Below, one piece after another: positions 1 to 9,005 of a DNA stretch of 42,209 nt; the stretch's first letter is position 1, and every line of letters starts with the position of its first letter. The notes beneath the pieces are model-generated. The model worked only from the letters and a program-made list of their open reading frames with translations. It searched no databases and was not told where the DNA came from. The position numbers and the translations under genes were made by a program. Source of the stretch: Planctomycetaceae bacterium (GTDB taxonomy: Bacteria > Planctomycetota > Planctomycetia > Planctomycetales > Planctomycetaceae); contig JAJDEJ010000185.1 of assembly GCA_029259815.1 (NCBI GenBank), positions 1-42,209 on the forward strand, in the 5' to 3' direction.

Positions 1-195
1 CCCGCACCGCAGGCGTCATCTCGTCTGCCAACTCCGGCGGTATCTCCGACATCCTTGCCATCACCAAGGTGTCGCCGATATCACCGTTTCAGGAAAGACC
101 AATCCCCAGTTTTTCCCATCCCAAGCTGTGAACGGTTACCGCCAGCGTTGAAATCATCCCTGGAAGAGTCGTTTCGCTGGCTTCATTTAGACCAA

Positions 196-963
196 TCATT
201 CTTCAGCGGATGCCTCAATCTGCGCGATGGCTGACTGGAGGACAGGAGCGGTTTTCGGATCGTTGAAGAAGTACTGAAATTTCGGCTCTGTCTTAAGTCG
301 CTCCGCATCACGGAATCCCGAGCTTATCAGCTTCTCGATCGCCTCCTTAAAGGTATCGGGGGCATCCTCTCCATGAGGGAAATAGCCTTCCCGGCGAGCC
401 TGGTTGAAATACACCTCCTGGCAAAGCTGCAGCTCGTCTTCGGTCAAGTCGTCAAAGTTTTTCCGCAAACGGTCGATCTCCAGAACTGCCGAATTAATCG
501 CGATCGCCCCCTTGTAGGGGTCGGTGGCTTCATTGGCGAAGAATGAGGCCATCAGTGCCTTGCCATAGGCGACCTTGGCCGCACGATGTCCGGGGACCAG
601 CGTCAACAGGCTCATTGACAACTCGACAACTTCATCGATTTTTGTCGGATCGGTTTTTGCCTCCTCCAGCAGTTTGTAAACCTGAGGCAACGTTTCCTCC
701 ACCTTCGCTTCCTTCTCCCGGATTTGTTCCGGAGTATCGGGCGGTGGTACTGGGTACGCTTTCAAGAGTTCGTCACGCTGAGCCTGGGCTTCCTCCTCGG
801 TGTACTCTCGCGGACCAGTCTGCTGACCACAGCCGACACCGACGAGAATCACAGCACAGATCAAACTTCGGACAACCAAGGTTGTCCAACGTGGTGATGC
901 AGGCAGAACCTGGTCACGGACGACTGACGGACTCTGATGATGATCGAGCCGACACAGCCGCAT
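196..963 (-). CDS. Putative lipoprotein, function unknown
   Basis: A hydrophobic stretch (SLICAVILVGVG) followed by Cys forms a lipobox-like site (V-G-V-G-C), so the protein is probably lipid-anchored and exported. The remaining ~210 residues are charged, mostly helical and carry no motif I recognise; alternation of Leu/Ala with acidic residues is compatible with helical repeats of TPR type, but that is inference. The start is uncertain. The frame is open to a GTG at 1050. The ATG at 963 gives a long 27-residue n-region, and a TTG at 879 would give a compact signal peptide; none has a convincing Shine-Dalgarno. It stands alone on the minus strand, with no partner visible at the window edge. 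Confidence 0.6.
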   Translation of the reverse strand: MRLCRLDHHQSPSVVRDQVLPASPRWTTLVVRSLICAVILVGVGCGQQTGPREYTEEEAQAQRDELLKAYPVPPPDTPEQIREKEAKVEETLPQVYKLLEEAKTDPTKIDEVVELSMSLLTLVPGHRAAKVAYGKALMASFFANEATDPYKGAIAINSAVLEIDRLRKNFDDLTEDELQLCQEVYFNQARREGYFPHGEDAPDTFKEAIEKLISSGFRDAERLKTEPKFQYFFNDPKTAPVLQSAIAQIEASAEE

Positions 964-1779
964 CTGGTGGTTCGACAGACCCTGATCATGGCCAGGCTGG
1001 ATGGAAACTGTATCTGAATCGTTGAACGATCTGGCGGCTTCGTGCGACACGGTCGTATGGTCCCCAATGCGGTTTTACTAAGTGGTCTCATTAAACATGG
1101 CATCAACGAAAAAGCACACGAGCTTGATTATGATCGGGCCCTTGCAGGCGTGCAAGCTCCCTGCGTGTGATTTCACGGGGTCTCGCGCACCGAAAGAAAT
1201 GAGTGCGAGCCATGACGTTCCGCGGGAGTCAGGCACTCACAATTTGGGACGGCGGTTCCCACAATCAACCCTCAGCCTATTCCCCTTCGAGAAGCGCATC
1301 CCCGTCTGCTTCGATCGAAGTCGCGGCGAGTTCGCGGCCGATTCGTTCCGCATCGTGGGGTGGGCCGTCGGTGGCTGCCTCCCGACGACTCGCCTCTACG
1401 TGACCAAACATTTGGCAGCAGGAGCCAAACACCGCCGATCTGTGGAACGCCATGCTCAGAGCGATTTCCCAGCAACTCACAGCAAAATCGCTCGCGGAAC
1501 GGTCAATCAGCCCTTCTGATTTGTTGAAAATCATTGTTATTTCTGAGTTAAGGATTGTTGAACAGCGATCTCAGCCATGCTATCTTTTATCCCATCTCTC
1601 AACACGTCGAATTGCTGAAAAGTACGGCGTGATCCCCGAAGCTGTCCACTTGACAGCTCGTCTTGTTTGAGAATCGGCAGGTTCCACATGAACAAGTGTC
1701 ATGTTCTCCACCTGAAACCATCTGAAGAATCCGGCACATTGCCGTTTGCCTCACGCCCAGCTGCTTTAAGCGTGATGGC
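964..1779. other. Intergenic stretch without a supported gene
   Basis: Several short open frames occur on both strands, but none has a ribosome-binding site, a signal peptide or a recognisable domain. I see no RNA gene. The right end abuts the palindromic element beginning at 1780. Confidence 0.5.
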
Positions 1780-1912
1780 TAGGCTCTGTCCCAAAACTGT
1801 GGGGTGGCCGGGTCTGGACCGAAGGGAAGGCCCGGACGTCGTGCGCACAGGGCCATCCGCTTCGCTACTGACCCTGCCACCCACTGCATCCTGGAGTTTC
1901 GGGACAGACCTA
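1780..1912. repeat. MITE-like palindromic element, TA-flanked
   Basis: The ends are inverted copies: left TAGGCTCTGTCCCAAAACT, right (read inward on the minus strand) TAGGTCTGTCCCGAAACT. Complementarity continues inward: TGGGGTGGCCGGGTC pairs with GACCCTGCCACCCAC, and GAAGGGAAGGCCC with GGGCCATCCGCTTC. The whole ~133 bp could therefore fold as one long imperfect hairpin around a ~16-nt centre. A TA dinucleotide at each end (1780-1781 and 1911-1912) is the target signature of IS630/Tc1-mariner elements, so a non-autonomous MITE is the likeliest reading. It carries no ORF. It lies about 105 bp ahead of the DUF1559 gene and could affect its expression. Confidence 0.75.
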
Positions 1913-2017
1913 ATTCTTTCTTCGACATGCGAATGGCCTTATCAGATGTAACATGGACACTTGTGAGTACATGTTGTCCCTTTTCTCGTGGTTCGTAATT
2001 ATTGAGGAGAACGCAGT

Positions 2018-3127
2018 ATGAAATTCAACAGACGTGGTTTTACGTTAATCGAGTTGCTGGTGGTGATTGCCATCATCGCAATTCTGATCGCATTACTCCT
2101 TCCAGCGGTGCAGCAGGCCCGCGAAGCCGCACGCCGCACGCAGTGTCGGAACAATCTGAAGCAGATTGGCCTGGCAATGCACAACTACCACGATGTCTTT
2201 CTGCAATTCCCTCCGGGACGTATGACTCCTTCGAGGGGACAGAGCGTTGGCATGACTTGCTGGTATGGCCACGTCTCGCCGCTCTACCACATTCTGCCGT
2301 ATATTGAACAGGGCAATGTTTGGAATAACCTCGATCAAAATAATACTCGCGTTCGCAAAGGGACACCGCTCTGCGATGCGAACGCCTTTGTAACGGATCT
2401 TACGATGGCCGCGTACATGTGCCCGTCAGATCCCCGCCATCAGTCCGGTGTCAACACGAACAACTACCGTGGCAACTGGGGCGCTCATGTCTACGGCGGG
2501 CGACATTGGGGCAACAACATCGCGACGGATCCCGTCTACACACCGCGTGCTGCGGCTGCGATTGACGGGGAATTAGGCGGGATGTTCAAAGATAATGGTG
2601 GCGTGAAAATTCGCAGTGCCACCGATGGCACCTCAAACACGGTTCTTTACGCTGAGCGGGCGATCGGTACCGCGAACAATTCCACTCTCAGCGCGGTGAA
2701 CGCGAACTACTTCTATAAAACTTCGGGGGGGAATATTATCACCACGTCCGACCCGAACAACGACCCTGCCAGCGTCCTTACCGCCTGTATTGCCGCGTTT
2801 GCAGCGGAGGGGACAAATCCGGCGAACTACAGGACCGATTACGGCTGGACGAGTGGCGATGACCCGGCGTGGTATTACTCAAGTTGGCAGCATGGAGCGT
2901 ACAACCACATGCTGACTCCGAATTCGTCTCAAGCTGACTGCGGGAGCGGCTCGATTCCGGACGACGAGCATGAGGTGGCCATCATGTCTGCTCGCAGCCA
3001 CCATACGGGAGGCGTGCTTTGCTGTCTCGCTGATGGAAGTGTCAAATTCGTCAGTGACAGCATCGACCTGGGAGCCTGGCAGGCAGCCGGCACTCGAGCG
3101 GGTGGCGAAGTCGCTGGTGAATGGTAA
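2018..3127 (+). CDS. DUF1559 (SBP_bac_10) protein with type IV pilin-like N-terminus
   Basis: The first ~35 residues are a class III prepilin signal: basic leader, G-F-T-L-I-E cleavage site ([10 protein letters not shown]) and a long hydrophobic helix. The family hallmark QQAREAARR and a Cys/Asn-rich [17 protein letters not shown] follow. The C-terminal part ends with [21 protein letters not shown], typical of the DUF1559 H-x-G-G-x-x-x-x-x-D-G-S-V-x-F motif. The 369-residue length is normal. Planctomycetes carry tens of paralogues; they are thought to be pseudopilin-like surface or periplasmic proteins of unknown specific role. The start is supported by a GAGGAG about 8 nt upstream of ATG. 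A strong terminator follows 70 bp after the stop, so the gene is probably monocistronic. Confidence 0.93.
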   Translation: MKFNRRGFTLIELLVVIAIIAILIALLLPAVQQAREAARRTQCRNNLKQIGLAMHNYHDVFLQFPPGRMTPSRGQSVGMTCWYGHVSPLYHILPYIEQGNVWNNLDQNNTRVRKGTPLCDANAFVTDLTMAAYMCPSDPRHQSGVNTNNYRGNWGAHVYGGRHWGNNIATDPVYTPRAAAAIDGELGGMFKDNGGVKIRSATDGTSNTVLYAERAIGTANNSTLSAVNANYFYKTSGGNIITTSDPNNDPASVLTACIAAFAAEGTNPANYRTDYGWTSGDDPAWYYSSWQHGAYNHMLTPNSSQADCGSGSIPDDEHEVAIMSARSHHTGGVLCCLADGSVKFVSDSIDLGAWQAAGTRAGGEVAGEW

Positions 3128-3197
3128 GGTGTGACCTCTCCCGTCAGTTTCTTCCTCGGGAAGATTGTTGTCGGAGAGGAGTCCGATGTTCGGATTT

Positions 3198-3231
3198 GCT
3201 TCCGGCGTCATCAGGCGCCGGAAGCTTTTTT
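3198..3231 (+). terminator. Rho-independent terminator after the DUF1559 gene
   Basis: A perfect 10-bp stem (GCTTCCGGCG / CGCCGGAAGC) with an 8-nt loop is followed directly by six T residues. It isolates the DUF1559 gene from the lipoprotein gene downstream. Confidence 0.9.
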
Positions 3232-3360
3232 CAATCTGTTCGTTGTGGTTTCGTGAGTTCACAGGATTTGGTTTGCAGACTATTGGAATGGGTCGCCCCC
3301 TTCGAAGGCGACCGGCATTCCCTCGCGATGAGAAATCTGTGACAAAGCAGGAAGAACAAG

Positions 3361-3756
3361 ATGAACGATTCGATTCGATTTGCCGGAGTGCTTTGCATCG
3401 CGATGATGCTGGCGGGTTGTGGGGAAAGTGCTCGCAAGTCCATGAACACGCGAACGTACTATGGCGCGTTCAACATGATTGTTTTTGAAGTCGAGAATAT
3501 GGAACAGCAGGTAAATCATGAGTCTTACCGGGGCCAGTTCAGCCCGGTTGAAGACCAATTGGGGAGTGCCATCTACGCCTTTATGAGAAATGAGGACGTG
3601 AAAGGAACGCCACTGGAAGCCGAGGCACAGAAGCTGGCGGATAAGGAACAAGAGATCCTGCAGATCTGGGAGTCTCCGGATGGTTCAGTGGAGAAAATCA
3701 GAGCCGCCGTGAAGGAGATGCAGGAACAGCTCGAGCACATGAAGACGTTGATTTGA
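3361..3756 (+). CDS. Small lipoprotein, function unknown
   Basis: The N-terminus is a clear lipoprotein signal peptide: short basic n-region, hydrophobic core, and lipobox L-A-G-C at about residue 20. The mature part (~110 residues) is rich in Glu, Gln and Lys with heptad-like spacing (MEQQVNHES, EAEAQKLADKEQEILQIWE) and probably forms helices or a coiled coil. A GCAGGAAGAAC stretch upstream offers a plausible ribosome-binding site. Small lipoproteins next to DUF1559 genes are a recurrent planctomycete arrangement, but the terminator at 3198-3231 argues for separate transcription here. A 7-bp hairpin (3762-3781) without a T-run follows the stop. Confidence 0.8.
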   Translation: MNDSIRFAGVLCIAMMLAGCGESARKSMNTRTYYGAFNMIVFEVENMEQQVNHESYRGQFSPVEDQLGSAIYAFMRNEDVKGTPLEAEAQKLADKEQEILQIWESPDGSVEKIRAAVKEMQEQLEHMKTLI

Positions 3757-3921
3757 GTTTCCGCCTGAATTCGGTCAGGCGAAATTGGAGTTCTATTCCT
3801 GAACCCAGGCCTGCCGTGTATTCGCCGTTCTGGTGCCGTCGAGCGGCGACAGCAAATAGCGACAACCTGCACGCATCCACGATGACTCATTGCATGAGGA
3901 TACTGAGTCTGGTTGAGAGCT

Positions 3922-4302
3922 ATGAAATTCATGCTTTGGCTGCACCGTCGACTCGAAGAACTTCTGCCATGTTGTCTCGTTTGTGCCGTGTTGGTGCTGG
4001 TCACACCTGGCATCCCCGCGCAGACCGACACGTTTGCGTTCGTGCAGCTTGACGATCCGGACACAGTCATCGACAACCCGCAGGTGTGGCATCCCGGTCC
4101 AAAAAACGGTTGGTCGGCTGCAAATCTGTTGATCGCTCATTCTTTGATCAGCCAGACCTCGGCGACCTGGCAACCTCGCTGGGCGAGTAATTCCCATTGG
4201 AGGTCCAGCGTGCCGTCGGAAGTCGCGGCCGGGGGGACCGCGAATTCCAACGGCCACGTTTCGGACGGCTGCGGCAACGGGCCGTGCACTTCGTGCTCCT
4301 GA
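3922..4302 (+). CDS. Doubtful ORF with signal-peptide-like start, 3' half antisense to glycoside hydrolase
   Basis: From the ATG at 3922 the product begins with a good signal peptide: basic MKFMLWLHRR, a hydrophobic core (CCLVCAVLVLV) and an A-x-A-like end (IPAQ). About 35 residues that could be a mature N-terminus follow. From 4137 on the frame runs antisense through the end of the glycoside hydrolase gene and loses any protein-like character. This could be a real small exported protein, the 5' remnant of a truncated gene, or chance. No domain is recognised. The ~380 bp between 3757 and 4136 hold nothing else I can support. Confidence 0.3.
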   Translation: MKFMLWLHRRLEELLPCCLVCAVLVLVTPGIPAQTDTFAFVQLDDPDTVIDNPQVWHPGPKNGWSAANLLIAHSLISQTSATWQPRWASNSHWRSSVPSEVAAGGTANSNGHVSDGCGNGPCTSCS

Positions 4303-6557
4303 TCCGCCATGAGCCTCATGGTGGCATGGAACCGGCCGGAATAGGTCACCCGCACGCGATACGATGCCGCGGGATCAAGGTCCGTGTATCGCATGCGGAG
4401 CGGCGTGCCGAACAGCGTTTCCGCCTGATTCAACCAAGAGAGCTTCGAGTCATTGAGCTGCAACAGATTACCGTTGACGCGCTTCCCAAATTCCGACTGT
4501 GAAGTACTCACGAATCCTGGGTCGGCTTTCCAGGCTGTTTCGCGGTCGGTCGGCAGCAGATGCGGCTGACGGCCGACACACCCCAAGTCGTCATAGAATC
4601 CGCCCGGCCCGGGATCGTCCCAATCGACGATGAGCTGAATCCGTTCGAGTTGTTCCTGTTTGTCCTCCATTGCGAGGATCTCCTTGAATTGTGTCTCCAG
4701 CCAAGGGCGATCGTTCAGAGCGAAGTCGAGATTATCGAGTACCGCACCGCGTTCCTGCCCATTGGCTCCGTAATTGGCCATGTCCAACTGCAGGCCGATG
4801 TTCTCATTCAGCAACTTGCCGAGTTCGAGCATTCGCGTCCGCAAATCGTGGGCGGTTTCGTCAACCTTGACTTGGGCGAGGACACTGCGGGCTTCTTCGA
4901 TGGCCGCTTTCGGACCGATCCGCGTGGCTTCGCGCAGCCTGTCTTTTGCCTCTTGCTCAATCTCGGTATGGCGAATGAGCCGCTTCCGAAGATAGACGTC
5001 GTAGTTCGCCCGCAGCAGGGGCAACTGCAGCCGCCAGTTGTCCCGCGCAGCTTCCGGAGCCTGTTGTTCGATCTGCCGCCAATGAGCGAGCGTCTGTTCG
5101 ACGCTCTGATTGTCCAGCAGCGGTCCCCGCCAATTCTCCTCGAGGGCGAGCAACCCCTTCGCCACTGCCTCACCGTGTCCCTCTCCGATGAAATACCGAC
5201 CGTATTCGGTCAGGATCTCTTCCACGCTTTGATCTCGATCCCACCCGCAGGCGTTCCACACGAATTTGTTCACATCATCGGGAATGCCATCGGAATAAGT
5301 GACGAACCCGTCTGCAAGATCGGCCATCGAATTGTGAATGTGGGCCATAGCCCGCGGACGCGGATTGTATGGTTCGCGGTCCAGACCCTGGCTGAAGGCG
5401 GGGTCCCAATCGGGAGCCGGATATTGGCACCGGACCGTATGGCAGATGTCGGGATACCGGCGGATGCCGTACTTCCGCGGCGTCCGCGCACGGGCCTCAG
5501 CGAGCGAGTGTTTCACCCAAGGGCCAAACACGATCCCCGCCAACCAGTCCGGCTCGGCGTCCCGCAGGTATCCGAAGAGCACTTCGTTTTGCTCGGGTGT
5601 AAATCCCTGATTGGAGACCCAGACTCCCGCACCCGGATGCGTTTCGTGCAGAGCCGCCGCCATGCGCGTCAGCCAAGGGAGCAGAACCTCAGGAGCCGTA
5701 TGACCAGGATCGCCGCCGGGGACGAAAATGTGGTCGATGTGCGAAAAGGATGCAAACAGCTCCCGCCTGCGATCCAGTTCCGCCTCCGCTTCCTCCTGAT
5801 TTTCCACGTGGGCATAGACCGGCACCCATATCCAGACATCCAACCCATAGCTGCCGATGAGCTCACTCAGTTTCCGGTTCATCTCCCAGGGGTCCATCTC
5901 CATCAGCGGACCCCGCTTGACGTCCGGGGTGACAGCGGGAATCAGTTCGATGGCGTTGACTCCAAACACAATGAGATCGCGAAGATGCTGTTCGTACTGC
6001 GACACATCCCAGGCGTCATAGCTATTGGCGGTTTCCCGGTAACCAAGTTGATGGCCGCGGATCGCCACGTCCGGCGCGCTCGAGATGTGGACATCAGCAG
6101 GGAGCTCCAACTTTCCTTCGGTCATGGACAGCAGCCTGAGCAGCCTCCCCGCCGCGTAGAGTGTTGCCCGCCCGTCGTAACCCAGCAGATGCACAGTCGG
6201 AGCCGGCTGCGAGCGCTCGACCCAAATCGCATAGGCGTCTGTGCTGCTCGGCGTTTTCAGGTCGCCAGGAAGTTGGCCGTCTGGAAACTCGCTCAGCGTT
6301 TGGATGACGATCGCCGGGACACCCGACTTCGGTCCGTCCTGGAGTGTCGGGACTCGAATCCCCGTTCGCTTTTCGATCTCGTCGGTCAGCAGATCAGCGG
6401 CCTTTGCGGAGAGGGAACCGTCATCAACCGCGACGACCCCCGCTTTTGTCAGATCGAGAGTTTCCTGATCAGCTGCGAAGCTGAGGGAGTGGGAGACCAC
6501 GCCGCAAGCAATTGCGATCACGGCAGTGGACAGGAAGCGCGCTGGAGAGATGGCCAT
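4137..6557 (-). CDS. Secreted glycoside hydrolase-like protein (family 20/67-type N-domain plus TIM barrel)
   Basis: The 806-residue product starts with a Sec signal peptide (hydrophobic FLSTAVIAIACGVV, cleavage near SFA-AD). Residues ~30-150 resemble the GH20b/alpha-glucuronidase N-terminal alpha/beta domain (ability to take E-I-E-K-R-T-G-I; L-L-G-Y-D-G-R-A-T-L-Y-A-A-G-R-L-L-R-L). A TIM-barrel-like region follows (residues ~170-480; RGHQLGYR, DLIVFGVNAIELIP, VWIWVPVYAHVE, FVPGGDPGHT), then a helical segment and a C-terminal beta-rich domain with a ligand-binding look. It probably acts on a polysaccharide-derived oligosaccharide outside the cytoplasm; the substrate is not inferable. I chose the ATG at 6557 because GGAG precedes it by 6 nt and the signal peptide follows directly; the open frame extends to 6701. 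I see no operon partner. Confidence 0.75.
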   Translation of the reverse strand: MAISPARFLSTAVIAIACGVVSHSLSFAADQETLDLTKAGVVAVDDGSLSAKAADLLTDEIEKRTGIRVPTLQDGPKSGVPAIVIQTLSEFPDGQLPGDLKTPSSTDAYAIWVERSQPAPTVHLLGYDGRATLYAAGRLLRLLSMTEGKLELPADVHISSAPDVAIRGHQLGYRETANSYDAWDVSQYEQHLRDLIVFGVNAIELIPAVTPDVKRGPLMEMDPWEMNRKLSELIGSYGLDVWIWVPVYAHVENQEEAEAELDRRRELFASFSHIDHIFVPGGDPGHTAPEVLLPWLTRMAAALHETHPGAGVWVSNQGFTPEQNEVLFGYLRDAEPDWLAGIVFGPWVKHSLAEARARTPRKYGIRRYPDICHTVRCQYPAPDWDPAFSQGLDREPYNPRPRAMAHIHNSMADLADGFVTYSDGIPDDVNKFVWNACGWDRDQSVEEILTEYGRYFIGEGHGEAVAKGLLALEENWRGPLLDNQSVEQTLAHWRQIEQQAPEAARDNWRLQLPLLRANYDVYLRKRLIRHTEIEQEAKDRLREATRIGPKAAIEEARSVLAQVKVDETAHDLRTRMLELGKLLNENIGLQLDMANYGANGQERGAVLDNLDFALNDRPWLETQFKEILAMEDKQEQLERIQLIVDWDDPGPGGFYDDLGCVGRQPHLLPTDRETAWKADPGFVSTSQSEFGKRVNGNLLQLNDSKLSWLNQAETLFGTPLRMRYTDLDPAASYRVRVTYSGRFHATMRLMADQEHEVHGPLPQPSETWPLEFAVPPAATSDGTLDLQWELLAQRGCQVAEVWLIKE

Positions 6558-6949
6558 GTTGTTCTCCGGGAGGGTCAATACTGGGCGACACCATTTTACG
6601 TGTGCATTCATCGAACAACGAATCGACTCATGACAATTGATTGACGATTTTCGCTCACGACTTCCGCAAATTGTACCGTAATCGATGAAAGTGATCGACA
6701 CTCGAATTCGCTTGCATCTTCACGAGCACACAACGGTGGTGTAGCAGACTTCACTCGCCTTTCGGCCCATTCGCCGAGCGTTCCGTCGCCCAACTTCTGC
6801 TTCAGGGAGGACACCCTGCTGATGGACGAGCTTCGTAGTCGGCATCGGTCCGACTCCCCGAATGTGGAATCAAGCTGAATCGCGAACTGGATCGAAGGAT
6901 GAAATCACGCTGGACGAGATCGAACGAATTCTAATCTGACATGGACGCT
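6558..6949. other. Intergenic stretch, nothing supported
   Basis: This should hold the promoter of the glycoside hydrolase gene (minus strand) and the 3' flank of the restriction remnant. Short frames are present but lack start signals and domain content. No hairpin with a T-run was seen. Confidence 0.4.
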
Positions 6950-7678
6950 TCAGTACTCCCAGTCCTCATGGGCCAAAGGTGCTCGATTCAGCTCTGCTCG
7001 GTGCAGTCGCCACTGCGGCATGAACTCGTCCATGTACGCCCGGAAGCGGTCATTGTGATGCCGCTCAAGCACATGAACCATTTCGTGCACGAGGATGTAT
7101 TCGAGGCAAACTTGCGGCTTCTTGGCCAGTTCCAGATTGAGCCAGATGCGCTTGGAATCGGTGTTGCACGTGCCCCACCTCGTTTTCATCCGCTTGATAC
7201 CGCAATGAGCGACTTCAACGCCAACGATCGGCTTCCATTTTTCGAGTAGAATCGGGATTTGTTCTCGAAGCAGTTGTCGATACCAACCGTTCAAGACTCC
7301 CTCACGCTTTTCTCGATTGGTACCTGAGCGAACTCGAAGCTCAAGAGATTTACCGTTTCGCTGCACAATACACGCCGGAGCTTCGTGCTCGATCACGTCC
7401 AGGCGATAGCGACGTCCCTGCACGAAATGGCTCTCGCCGCTGATCATTTCTCGCTTCGACTGTCGTTCCTGTTGCTCCAAGGATTCTTGCTGTCGGCGAA
7501 TCCATCCCAAGCGAGAAATGACCGCCAATCGAACAGTCTCGTCACTGGTTCGTAGCGGAACGGCCACCCGAACACGGCCACTTGGTGGATAGACTGCAAG
7601 GTGCAGATTCTTGATGTCCTTGCGGACCACATCCACTGGGATTCCACTAACCTTCAGTTGTTTCTTCTCAGTGGTCAC
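6950..7678 (-). CDS. YgjP/SprT-like zinc metallopeptidase (M48-type annotation)
   Basis: The 242-residue protein contains H-E-M-V-H followed by a His five residues later (HEMVHVLERHHNDRF). This HExxH-x5-H zinc site is typical of the YgjP/DUF45 family, and K-T-R-W-G-T-C-N just before it is also family-typical. Full-length YgjP-like proteins are ~230-240 residues, so it looks complete. It starts with GTG and overlaps the end of the upstream HsdR-derived frame by 11 bp, indicating translational coupling. Such metallopeptidases are frequent last genes of type I restriction operons. Here it appears to be the intact survivor of one. Its substrate is unknown. Confidence 0.88.
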   Translation of the reverse strand: MTTEKKQLKVSGIPVDVVRKDIKNLHLAVYPPSGRVRVAVPLRTSDETVRLAVISRLGWIRRQQESLEQQERQSKREMISGESHFVQGRRYRLDVIEHEAPACIVQRNGKSLELRVRSGTNREKREGVLNGWYRQLLREQIPILLEKWKPIVGVEVAHCGIKRMKTRWGTCNTDSKRIWLNLELAKKPQVCLEYILVHEMVHVLERHHNDRFRAYMDEFMPQWRLHRAELNRAPLAHEDWEY

Positions 7679-8855
7679 GCTGACTCTTCACAATTTCGAA
7701 AATGGCATCGACCACTTCGTCGTTATCACCAAGGATCGACTTGATCGCAATTCGAACTTCCCGTTCTCTGAAGCGATTCCCTCGCCAATCGGCTCTCCTT
7801 ACATTGAGAATCGCCGTGTCGAGCTGAATCGCCTTCTGCTCATCGTTGTCGAGGTTGTCGAACAGGGCTCGCCGTGCCGACGTGTTGATCTCTGCAGGAT
7901 ATGACGCCTGTGACTCTGGCTTCTTCACCTGTTTGGTCAGTTGAACGATCTTCTCCAAGTACGCCCGGTAATCCAGGGCCTGCTTTCTTCTGGCAAGGAT
8001 CAGCTCGTCCAGTAGATCCGACATCCTATCGTAGTACTTTGGATTGACGGCCATTTCGTCGATGATGACCCTCCGCACGTTGTTCTCAATCGTCTCAGCC
8101 ATCGCTTCAGGATTCTCGCTGAGTCCCTTTGGAAGCTGAGTGACTGCATCTGCTCCGCGCTCGACAATCAGCTCGGCCAGGCTCGTGTCGTCGAATGCCG
8201 AAATCTTCTCACTCTCTTCCGCTCGAATATATGTGTCCAGCAAATGACGCATTGCAGGCTCAAAGCCCTTCATGTCCACGTAATCGCCACTTGCCAGCTT
8301 CACCTCTTTACGGACCTTTTCGTAGTGTTGTACCTCTGATTTGACTTGCTGTGTTGATTTGACTTGCTGTGTTTCGGCATCACTGTACTGTTCCACCCGT
8401 TGCACTCCTTCGTCGCTGATTGCCGCCGTCAGGTACTTGGTCAGCAACAGATCCAACGTCCTGTCGACCTGTGTGAACAGGTCCCCTTGCACTTCGTCGT
8501 GAAACCGCAGCTCGCTGTTACTCTCAAAGAAGCCGACTTTGACCGAGGCTCCGGTGATGAACTTCTCCGGGTCGGGATGAAACAGCAGCACAGCCGCCCG
8601 TTTGAGGTAGTCTCCTTCGGTCAGCCGCAGTTTCTCAATCAGGCTCGTATCGTCCCCTTCCAGGTCTTCGGCATTCAGACGTTGCGTTTTTGCGGCTCGC
8701 TCACGAAATCGTTCGAGTGCGTGCGGATCGAGGTCGGCAACCGACACACCCGGCACTGGCACTGCATCCCAACGCTTGCCGGTCTTGCCGAGCAAGAACC
8801 GATCGAGGGCCGCCCCCTTGAGTTCCTGCTTCGTGCTGCCGACGCGGTAAAGCAT
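7668..8855 (-). pseudogene. Chimeric remnant: AlbA/ATP-binding protein fragment fused to HsdR C-terminus
   Basis: Residues 1-~150 (VGSTKQELKGAALDRFLL, VSDL-like SVADLDPHALERFRERAAK, YLKRAAVLLFHPDPEKF, GDLFTQVDRTLDLLLTKYL) match the middle of AlbA_2-type DNA-binding/ATP-binding proteins, ending just before their HATPase part. From about residue 185 (MKGFEPAMRHLLDTYI, AFDDTSLAELIVERG, NNVRRVIIDEMAVNPKYY) to the end it matches the helical C-terminal domain of type I restriction subunit HsdR. The helicase and nuclease domains are absent. The seam near residues 160-180 carries an 18-bp tandem duplication. The reading frame is open, so a 395-residue chimera could be made, but neither parent activity can be complete. 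It probably arose by deletion between two defence genes. Translation is coupled to the metallopeptidase. Confidence 0.85.
8338..8373. repeat. 18-bp tandem duplication at the chimera seam
   Basis: Two identical adjacent copies of GATTTGACTTGCTGTGTT occupy 8338-8355 and 8356-8373. On the coding (minus) strand they give a repeated T-Q-Q-V-K-S. The duplication lies at the junction between the ATP-binding fragment and the HsdR fragment. Confidence 0.95.
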
Positions 8856-9005
8856 TCACAATCTCCACACGAACGACTTGATCGCTCCCTCGCGGAGAGT
8901 CTCGTTTTTGCGAGATGATCAATGACACTGGTAGACGTCAAAGCCTGACGATTAGTGTCGCTGGTCGACATATGTGTGCCGACTTGGCAGCTGTTCAAAA
9001 AACCA

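Noticed and set aside
1-195. Possible C-terminus of an upstream gene, plus strand, ending near 129
   Set aside because: Two frames are open to the window edge with stops near 129 and 150; neither gives a recognisable protein end, so no call is justified.
1082-1519. 145-codon plus-strand frame in the first intergenic region
   Set aside because: Low-complexity composition and overlapping open frames in other phases; no start signal or domain.
4560-6644. 694-codon open frame on the plus strand
   Set aside because: It is antisense to the secreted glycoside hydrolase, which has a signal peptide, ribosome-binding site and domain motifs. The plus-strand product is Arg/Pro-rich without any domain: a shadow of the codon pattern.
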